DNA from: Proteiniphilum sp.
GTDB taxonomy: Bacteria; Bacteroidota; Bacteroidia; Bacteroidales; Dysgonomonadaceae
Length of the DNA stretch: 10,091 nucleotides
Reading direction: 5' to 3'
Assembly: GCA_031255275.1 (NCBI GenBank)
Contig: JAIRSV010000025.1
Span: forward strand, 1-10,091
Below, one piece after another: positions 5,407-10,091 of the stretch; the stretch's first letter is position 1, and each line of letters starts with the position of its first letter. The notes below the pieces were generated by a model. That model was not told the origin of the DNA and did not search any database. It worked only from the letters and a program-made list of their open reading frames with translations. Made by a program: the position numbers and the translations under genes.

Positions 5407-8160
5407 ATGGATTACAATTTCAGAGAAATAGAGAAACGATGGCAAAAATTCTGGATTGACCACCAGACGTATAAAGTGACGGAAGACCGTTCGAAACCCA
5501 AATTTTACGTACTCGACATGTTTCCCTATCCCTCGGGGGCAGGGCTGCACGTGGGACATCCGCTGGGATATATCGCCTCAGATATATTCTCGAGATACAA
5601 ACGTTCGCAGGGATTCAACGTGCTGCACCCAATGGGCTATGACGCCTACGGGCTGCCGGCGGAACAGTATGCCATTCAGACCGGACAGCACCCCGCCGTT
5701 ACGACCGAAAACAATATCAGGCGCTATCGCGAACAGCTGGATAAAATCGGCTTCTCGTTCGACTGGAGCCGCGAAGTGCGTACCTGCGATCCCGCCTATT
5801 ACAAATGGACGCAGTGGGCCTTCATCCGCATGTTTCATTCCTGTTACTGCAATCAGGCGCAGCAGGCGCGCCCCGTGACCGAACTGGTCGAAGCCTTCTC
5901 CCGACAGGGCACAGCCGGACTCGACGTGGCCTGCAGCGAACCGATGGAGTTCACGGCCGAAGAGTGGAACGCCAAATCCGAAAGAGAACAGCAGGAAATA
6001 CTGATGAACTACCGCATCGCCTACCTGGGAGACACCGTGGTGAACTGGTGCGCGCAGTTAGGGACGGTGCTTGCCAACGACGAGGTGAGCGACGGCCTCT
6101 CCATTCGCGGCGGCCACCCCGTGGAACAGAAAAAGATGCGACAGTGGTGCCTGCGCGTATCCGCCTACGCACAGCGACTGCTCGACGGCCTCGAAAACAT
6201 AGACTGGACCGACTCGCTGAAAGAAACGCAACGAAACTGGATAGGACGCAGCGAAGGCGCCGTCATCCGTTTCACGACCTCCCGCGGCATCCCCTTTGAC
6301 ATATTCACCACCCGCGCCGATACCATTTTCGGAGTAACATTTATGGTACTCGCCCCGGAAAGCGAACTGGTGCAGCAACTCACCACCGCCGAGCAGCGCG
6401 CGGCAGTGGACGACTATATCGAAAAAACCGGCAAGAAGACCGAACGCGAACGGATTGCCGACAAATCGGTCAGCGGCGTCTTTTCCGGATCATACGCCGC
6501 GCATCCCTTCACCGGAGAACCCCTTCCCGTCTGGATCTCCGACTACGTCCTGGCCGGATACGGCACGGGAGCCATCATGGCCGTGCCCGCACACGACAGT
6601 CGCGACTACGCCTTCGCCAGGCATTTCGACCTGCCCGTCATACCCCTGATCGAAGGATGCAACATCTCGGAAGAGAGTTTCGACGCAAAAGAGGGAATCA
6701 TGATCAACTCCGGCTTCCTCAACGGAATGACGGTGAAAGAGGCCATTCCCGCCGCCATCAACGAAGTAGAGAAACGAAGACTCGGTTACCGGAAAGTCAA
6801 TTTCCGCCTGCGAGACGCCATCTTTTCAAGACAGCGCTACTGGGGCGAACCCTTCCCGGTCTGTTACAGAGACGGAATGCCCTGCACGCTGGACGAAAGC
6901 GACCTGCCGCTGGAACTCCCGGAAGTAGACAAATACCTCCCCACCGAAACGGGAGAACCTCCGCTGGGACGCGCCGCAAACTGGCAAACCCCGGAAGGAT
7001 GTCCCCTGGAATTGAACACCATGCCCGGATTTGCCGGCTCCTCGGCCTACTACCTGCGATATATGGATCCGCAGAACAGCAAAGCCCTGGTCTCGGAAGA
7101 CGCCGACAACTACTGGCGCAGCGTAGACCTCTATGTAGGCGGAACGGAACATGCCACCGGACACCTCGTCTACAGCCGCTTCTGGAACAAGTTTCTGGTC
7201 GACCTGGGCGTCTCCTGCGAAGAAGAACCCTTCAAAAAGCTGGTCAACCAGGGAATGATCCAGGGCCGGAGCAACTTCGTATACCGCATAAAGGGAACAA
7301 ACCGCTTCGTCTCGCTGCACCTGAAAGACGCGTATGAGGTGACACCCATTCACGCAGACGTCAACATCGTGCATAACGACATACTGGATATAGACGCCTT
7401 CCGCAACTGGAACCCCGAATACCGGACAGCCGAATTTATCCTGGAAGACGGCAGATACATCTGCGGATGGGCCATCGAGAAGATGTCGAAATCCATGTAC
7501 AACGTAGTGAATCCCGACGATATTGTAGAAAAATACGGCGCCGACACCCTCCGCCTCTACGAAATGTTCCTCGGTCCGCTCGAACAGTCCAAGCCCTGGG
7601 ACACCAACGGAATCGACGGAGTACACCGTTTCCTGCGCAAAGTATGGAATCTTTTTTATAAGGAAGGCCGTCTGTCGGTAACGGACGGCGAACCCTCGAA
7701 GGATGAACTGAAGTCACTGCACAAGCTGATCAAAAAAGTATCGTTCGACATCGAACACTTCTCCTTCAACACCTCCGTATCCGCATTCATGATCTGCGCA
7801 AACGAGCTGACCGCCCTGAAGTGCTCCCGAAGAGCGATACTGAGCGACCTGACCGTTTGCCTATCCCCCTTTGCCCCCCACGTGGCGGAAGAACTCTGGC
7901 ACGCCCTGGGCAACACCGCCACGGTGTGCGACGCCGGATGGCCCGCATGGAATGAAGAATACCTCAGAGAAGATACATTTCCCTGTGCAATCTCCTTCAA
8001 CGGAAAATCGCGCTTCGTGCTGGAATTTCCGGCAGACGCCACCCGCCCCGAGATCGAAAAGGCAGTACTGTCACATCCCTCCTCCCAAAAGTGGCTGGGA
8101 GGTAAAAGCCCGAAAAAAATAATCATAGTTCCGAAAAAAATAGTCAACGTAGTGATATAA
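5407..8160 (+). CDS. leuS: Leucyl-tRNA synthetase
   Basis: This class I synthetase charges tRNA-Leu with leucine in the cytoplasm and edits mischarged products. It has 917 residues. The HIGH motif is HVGH at residues 48-51 within FPYPSGAGLHVGHP. The CP1 editing domain shows TTRADTIFGVTF (from 301) and GTGAIMAVPAHDSRD, with Asp397 matching the conserved editing aspartate (D345 in E. coli). KMSKS lies at 692-696. An anticodon-binding helical region follows, and a C-terminal domain ends in IIIVPKKIVNVVI. Residues about 150-205 form an insert (QQARPVTELVEAF...) typical, as I recall, of Bacteroidetes LeuRS. The usual zinc-ribbon is reduced: NWCAQLGTVLANDEVSDG keeps a single Cys215, so zinc binding there is unlikely. 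Third codon positions are rich in C, as in the following gene. Confidence 0.97.
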   Translation: MDYNFREIEKRWQKFWIDHQTYKVTEDRSKPKFYVLDMFPYPSGAGLHVGHPLGYIASDIFSRYKRSQGFNVLHPMGYDAYGLPAEQYAIQTGQHPAVTTENNIRRYREQLDKIGFSFDWSREVRTCDPAYYKWTQWAFIRMFHSCYCNQAQQARPVTELVEAFSRQGTAGLDVACSEPMEFTAEEWNAKSEREQQEILMNYRIAYLGDTVVNWCAQLGTVLANDEVSDGLSIRGGHPVEQKKMRQWCLRVSAYAQRLLDGLENIDWTDSLKETQRNWIGRSEGAVIRFTTSRGIPFDIFTTRADTIFGVTFMVLAPESELVQQLTTAEQRAAVDDYIEKTGKKTERERIADKSVSGVFSGSYAAHPFTGEPLPVWISDYVLAGYGTGAIMAVPAHDSRDYAFARHFDLPVIPLIEGCNISEESFDAKEGIMINSGFLNGMTVKEAIPAAINEVEKRRLGYRKVNFRLRDAIFSRQRYWGEPFPVCYRDGMPCTLDESDLPLELPEVDKYLPTETGEPPLGRAANWQTPEGCPLELNTMPGFAGSSAYYLRYMDPQNSKALVSEDADNYWRSVDLYVGGTEHATGHLVYSRFWNKFLVDLGVSCEEEPFKKLVNQGMIQGRSNFVYRIKGTNRFVSLHLKDAYEVTPIHADVNIVHNDILDIDAFRNWNPEYRTAEFILEDGRYICGWAIEKMSKSMYNVVNPDDIVEKYGADTLRLYEMFLGPLEQSKPWDTNGIDGVHRFLRKVWNLFYKEGRLSVTDGEPSKDELKSLHKLIKKVSFDIEHFSFNTSVSAFMICANELTALKCSRRAILSDLTVCLSPFAPHVAEELWHALGNTATVCDAGWPAWNEEYLREDTFPCAISFNGKSRFVLEFPADATRPEIEKAVLSHPSSQKWLGGKSPKKIIIVPKKIVNVVI

Positions 8161-8177
8161 AAACGCGATAATCCGAA

Positions 8178-9050
8178 ATGGAAAAATTACCCGAATTCAG
8201 TCTGAAAAGATTTTACTGGAAAGACTATCTGAACATAGCCCTGGGCACCTTCATGTATGCCCTGGGAGTGACCCAGTTCATCATGCCGCACCATTTCGCG
8301 ATGGGCGGACTCACAGGCGCAGCCGTACTCTTCAACTACGCCTTCGGCCTGCCCGTCTCGCTCATGGTCTTTGCCATGAACGCCCTGCTGCTGCTGATCT
8401 CCTTCAAAGTACTGGGCTCGGAATTTTTAGTAAAGACCATAGCCGGCGTCGGCATGCTCTCCGCATTTATCGGCATGTTCGAAAGCCTCCGGTGGGATCC
8501 GATCATGATGGACGAACCGCTCATGGCCGGTCTGATCGGCTCCATAGTAGCCGGCGCAGGCGTAGGGCTGGTCATGTCCGTCAACGGCAGCAGCGGCGGA
8601 ACCGACATCGTGGTACTCATCATCAACAAATACCGCAACATCACGCCCGGACGCACGATGCTGATGGTAGACCTGGTCATTGTAGCCTCCTCCTACCTCA
8701 TCTTCAAGAGCATGGAAACCATCGTATTCGGAGTAATCATTATCGCGGTGATGGCCACATCGGTAGACTGGGTACTCAACGGCATCCGTCAATCCGTACA
8801 GTTCTTCATTTTTTCGAGTCGCTACGAAGAGATCGCCACACAGATCAATCTGCAACTGCACCGCGGCTGCACCGTGCTTGACGGCATAGGCTGGTATTCC
8901 CGGAAACCGCAGAAAGTACTTCTGGTAATGGCCAAGCGGACAGAATCCAATTCCATATTCCGGCTGGTAAAGCAGATCGACAGCAACGCCTTTATTTCGC
9001 AGAACAATGTAACAGGCATCTACGGACAGGGATTCGACCGGATGAAGTAG
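8178..9050 (+). CDS. YitT family membrane protein (YitT_membrane plus DUF2179)
   Basis: The product has 290 residues. It starts 17 bp after the leuS stop, so it is probably co-transcribed with leuS. Hydrophobic segments lie at about 17-36, 45-77, 83-101, 115-135, 160-176 and 180-200, giving roughly five or six transmembrane helices. Family features are a glycine-rich AMGGLTGAA early loop and the signature NGSSGGTDIVV at 136-146. A cytoplasmic C-terminal DUF2179 domain lies at about 216-288, with RGCTVLDGIGWYS, KVLLVMAKRTES and IDSNAFIS. YitT proteins are widespread inner-membrane proteins of unknown transport or signalling role; DUF2179 has a small ferredoxin-like, possibly ligand-binding fold. 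Nothing here identifies a substrate. In some Bacteroides genomes, as I recall, rdgB follows this pair; here a terminator and repeats follow instead. Confidence 0.92.
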   Translation: MEKLPEFSLKRFYWKDYLNIALGTFMYALGVTQFIMPHHFAMGGLTGAAVLFNYAFGLPVSLMVFAMNALLLLISFKVLGSEFLVKTIAGVGMLSAFIGMFESLRWDPIMMDEPLMAGLIGSIVAGAGVGLVMSVNGSSGGTDIVVLIINKYRNITPGRTMLMVDLVIVASSYLIFKSMETIVFGVIIIAVMATSVDWVLNGIRQSVQFFIFSSRYEEIATQINLQLHRGCTVLDGIGWYSRKPQKVLLVMAKRTESNSIFRLVKQIDSNAFISQNNVTGIYGQGFDRMK

Positions 9051-9078
9051 CAGCCGGAACGCAGAAGCCGTCAACGGG

Positions 9079-9113
9079 AAAAAACAGCGGAATAATAAAT
9101 CCGCTGTTTTTTT
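9079..9113. terminator. Rho-independent terminator after the leuS-yitT unit
   Basis: A perfect 13-bp stem pairs AAAAAACAGCGGA (9079-9091) with its complement at 9100-9112, with an 8-base A/T loop and a run of seven Ts at 9107-9113. The A-run on the left arm makes it usable from both strands. It lies 28 bp after the yitT stop. Confidence 0.9.
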
Positions 9114-9129
9114 AGTGCAAAAAACATAC

Positions 9130-9153
9130 TGCTTGGGGAACGCCTGCGGCAAA
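9130..9153 (+). repeat. Degenerate R1 fragment (copy E)
   Basis: GCTTGGGGAACGCCTGCGGCAA resembles the start of R1 (GCTCGGGGAGCGCCTGAGTGGCAA) with several changes. The second R1 hairpin (GGGGCGGG and its complement) is absent, and the sequence passes directly into the R3 element. Confidence 0.5.
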
Positions 9154-9154
9154 G

Positions 9155-9194
9155 TTGTCTGAACTGTGATTCTTTTGATTTACGTGATTTACAT
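9155..9194 (+). repeat. R3 element, copy 1 (degenerate GTGATTTAC 9-bp repeats)
   Basis: After TTGTCTGAACT come three 9-bp units, GTGATTCTT, TTGATTTAC and GTGATTTAC. Bases 9155-9183 match 10063-10091 at 27 of 29 positions in the same orientation. No coding function is seen. Confidence 0.75.
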
Positions 9195-9215
9195 AACCAA
9201 TGCGCCAAAAACAAC

Positions 9216-9270
9216 CAGCTCGGGGAGCGCCTGAGTGGCAAGGGGCGGGAGCACCCGCCCCGACGAACGA
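9216..9270 (+). repeat. R1 REP-like double-hairpin element, copy A
   Basis: This is a 55-bp element with two stems in tandem. The first is CTCGGG-GAGCG-CCTGAG, where one pair is a G-U wobble in this copy. A TGGCAA linker follows. The second is a perfect 8-bp stem, GGGGCGGG-AGCA-CCCGCCCC, and the element ends in GACGAACGA. TCGGGG near the start can also pair with CCCCGA near the end. With its downstream spacer, A repeats as B at an offset of exactly 108 bp. Confidence 0.9.
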
Positions 9271-9283
9271 AAAATTCAATGAG

Positions 9284-9305
9284 ATGATGTAATAATGTGT
9301 TGATG
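9284..9305 (+). repeat. Degenerate TAATGTG microsatellite between R1 copies A and B
   Basis: TGATGTAATAATGTGTTGATG is a run of 8-9 bp units related to TAATGTGA, the reverse complement of the repeat in front of leuS. A purine-rich stretch leads from it into R1 copy B. Confidence 0.65.
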
Positions 9306-9323
9306 TTTAGAAGCGGAAAAAAA

Positions 9324-9378
9324 CAGCTCGGGGAGCGCCCGAGTGGCAAGGGGCGGGAGCACCCGCCCCGACGAACGA
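9324..9378 (+). repeat. R1 REP-like double-hairpin element, copy B
   Basis: This copy is identical to copy A except for one C/T change that turns the wobble of the first stem into a Watson-Crick pair (CTCGGG with CCCGAG). The downstream AAAATTCAATGAGA is also shared. After it the microsatellite is deleted, leaving GAGGATGTAAAGCGGAGAA where A has a longer spacer. Confidence 0.92.
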
Positions 9379-9439
9379 AAAATTCAATGAGAGGATGTAA
9401 AGCGGAGAATTCCATACCCGGCAGATTATCACAGCAACG

Positions 9440-9692
9440 CCTCGTCGCGTTGAATGGATGATTCAGCCTTCGGCGGGAAATTCTCGTTATGTTGAACGGG
9501 GGATTTTATCCTCGGTGGAAGATTCTCGTCATGAGGAATGGATGATTTTATCCTCGGTGGGAGATTCTCGTTATGTTGAATGGGGGATTTTATCCTCGGT
9601 GGAAGATTCTCGTCATGTTGAACGGGTGATTTAGCCCTCGGGATCATTTTCTCGTTATGCTGAAAGGATGATTCAACCTTCGGGGAAAGTTT
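9440..9692. repeat. 42-bp tandem repeat array, subfamily A (six units)
   Basis: Equivalent TGAA positions fall at 9451, 9493, 9535 (reads GGAA), 9577, 9619 and 9661, exactly 42 bp apart. A typical unit contains TTCTCGTTATGTTGAA, then GGGGGATTTTATCC, then CTCGGTGGAAGAT. It can form an imperfect hairpin, ATCCTC with GAAGAT across GGTG. There are no spacers between units, so this is not a CRISPR array. The unit length is a multiple of three, which keeps spurious reading frames open on the minus strand. Confidence 0.93.
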
Positions 9693-9918
9693 TCAGATTG
9701 TACTGAAAGGATGATTCAATCTTCGGGGAACGTTTCAGACTGTACTGAAAGGATGATTTAACCTTCGGGGAAGGTTTCAGATTGTACTGAAAGGATGATT
9801 TAGCCTTCGGAGAAGGTTTCAGACTGTGCTGAAAGGATGATTTAACCTTCGGAGAAGGTTTCAGACTGTGCTGAAAGGATGATTCAGCCCTCGAGGTCAT
9901 TTTCAGACCGTACTGAAC
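9693..9918. repeat. 42-bp tandem repeat array, subfamily B (continuing the same array)
   Basis: Equivalent TGAA positions are 9704, 9746, 9788, 9830, 9872 and 9914, again 42 bp apart; the step from 9661 to 9704 is 43 bp. Each complete unit carries two hairpins. AACCTTC pairs with GAAGGTT across GGG or GGA, which is perfect in some units. TTTCAG pairs with CTGAAA across a variable 6-base loop and is kept in all full units. The last unit ends at CTGAAC and abuts an R1 fragment. Confidence 0.93.
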
Positions 9919-9919
9919 T

Positions 9920-9932
9920 AGCTCGGGGGGCG
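9920..9932 (+). repeat. Truncated R1 fragment (copy D)
   Basis: AGCTCGGGGGGCG matches the first 13 bases of R1 after its initial C, with one change. It directly joins the end of the 42-bp array to a TAATGTG microsatellite, so most of this R1 copy has been lost. Confidence 0.65.
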
Positions 9933-9960
9933 TGTTGATGTGATAATGTGGTAATGTGAA
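9932..9960 (+). repeat. Degenerate TAATGTG microsatellite before R1 copy C
   Basis: The stretch includes TGATGTGATAATGTGG and TAATGTGAA, related to the inverted repeats before leuS and to the stretch between R1 copies A and B. It leads into the purine-rich AAGTGGAGAAAAC that precedes R1 copy C. Confidence 0.7.
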
Positions 9961-9979
9961 GTAAAGAAGTGGAGAAAAC

Positions 9980-10034
9980 CAGCTCGGGGAGCGCCCGAGT
10001 GGCAAGGGGCGGGAGCACCCGCCCCGACGAACGA
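9980..10034 (+). repeat. R1 REP-like double-hairpin element, copy C
   Basis: The 55 bases match copy B in full, including both perfect stems and the GACGAACGA end. Similarity stops right after CGAACGA, where copies A and B continue with AAAATTCAATGAGA. The orientation is the same as A and B. Confidence 0.92.
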
Positions 10035-10062
10035 TTTCTTTATTAAGCGATTTCTTTGTTAA

Positions 10063-10091
10063 TTGTCTGCACTGTGATTCTTCTGATTTAC
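10063..10091 (+). repeat. R3 element, copy 2 (cut by the window end)
   Basis: This copy begins TTGTCTGCACTGTGATTC and agrees with the R3 copy at 9155-9183 except at two positions. It runs off the window, so the repeat region continues to the right. The bases between R1 copy C and this element (10035-10062) are A/T-rich, with GCGATTTCTTT repeated in part. Confidence 0.75.

Noticed and set aside
6826..7626. Minus-strand open frame of 266 codons within leuS
   Set aside because: It is fully contained in leuS opposite conserved motifs including KMSKS. The composition is a mirror of the coding strand and no family is recognisable.
9071..9415. Minus-strand open frame of 114 codons across R1 copies A and B
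   Set aside because: It consists of the duplicated R1 sequence read backwards (the HLIEFFVRRGGCSRPLPL segment occurs twice) and runs into the terminator region.
9429..10005. Minus-strand open frames with 14-residue repeats (HDENLPPRIKSPVQ type and SSFQHSLKPSPKVK type)
   Set aside because: The 42-bp period keeps the frame open automatically. Many unit-to-unit changes are amino-acid changing, the two halves are in different frames because of the 43-bp step, the right-hand frame begins at a TTG inside R1, and no signal peptide or known domain is seen. Structure-preserving changes favour a non-coding repeat.
9216..10034. CRISPR array
   Set aside because: The 42-bp units touch each other without unique spacers, and the R1 copies are too few and unevenly spaced. 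No cas genes are in the window.
9051..10091. Insertion sequence or tRNA-linked attachment site
   Set aside because: There is no transposase or integrase frame, no tRNA cloverleaf, and no terminal inverted repeats bounding the region; the visible repeats are direct.

Overview
The window looks like chromosomal DNA of a member of the Bacteroidales (Bacteroidota). The evidence is a set of lineage-typical gene families: a stand-alone PASTA membrane protein next to rluD and ddl, a NigD-like lipoprotein, a leucyl-tRNA synthetase with the Bacteroidetes insert, and a propeller lipoprotein. Promoters resemble the Bacteroidetes -7 element TAnnTTTG, Shine-Dalgarno sequences are absent, and start regions are A/T-rich. 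Genus and species cannot be read from the sequence. All recognised genes lie on the + strand.

Layout. Positions 1-425 hold the 3' end of a probable beta-propeller lipoprotein gene. A 20-bp perfect palindrome and a TAnnTTTG promoter precede an apparent operon at about 612-5283: PASTA protein, RluA/RluD pseudouridine synthase, D-Ala-D-Ala ligase, a PlsC-like acyltransferase and a NigD-like lipoprotein. All five concern the envelope except the rRNA-modifying enzyme. A second unit starts at a TATCTTTG promoter and carries leuS and, 17 bp later, a YitT/DUF2179 membrane protein. It ends in a strong hairpin terminator at 9079-9113.

From 9114 to the window end (about 980 bp) I see no gene. This region is a mosaic of repeats. 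It contains (i) a hairpin-rich, REP-like 55-bp element (R1) in three full and two partial copies, where copies A and B form a 108-bp tandem; (ii) a 12-unit, 42-bp tandem array made of two diverged subfamilies; (iii) degenerate TAATGTGA microsatellites, also found inverted in front of leuS; and (iv) two copies of a GTGATT-type element (R3). The array sits inside what was apparently a tandem run of R1 units.

The coding part is ordinary housekeeping and envelope content, and I see no defence, mobile or secondary-metabolite system. The material most worth a second look is the repeat mosaic, followed by the repeat-built signal peptide of the NigD-like lipoprotein and the palindrome in front of the PASTA-ddl operon.
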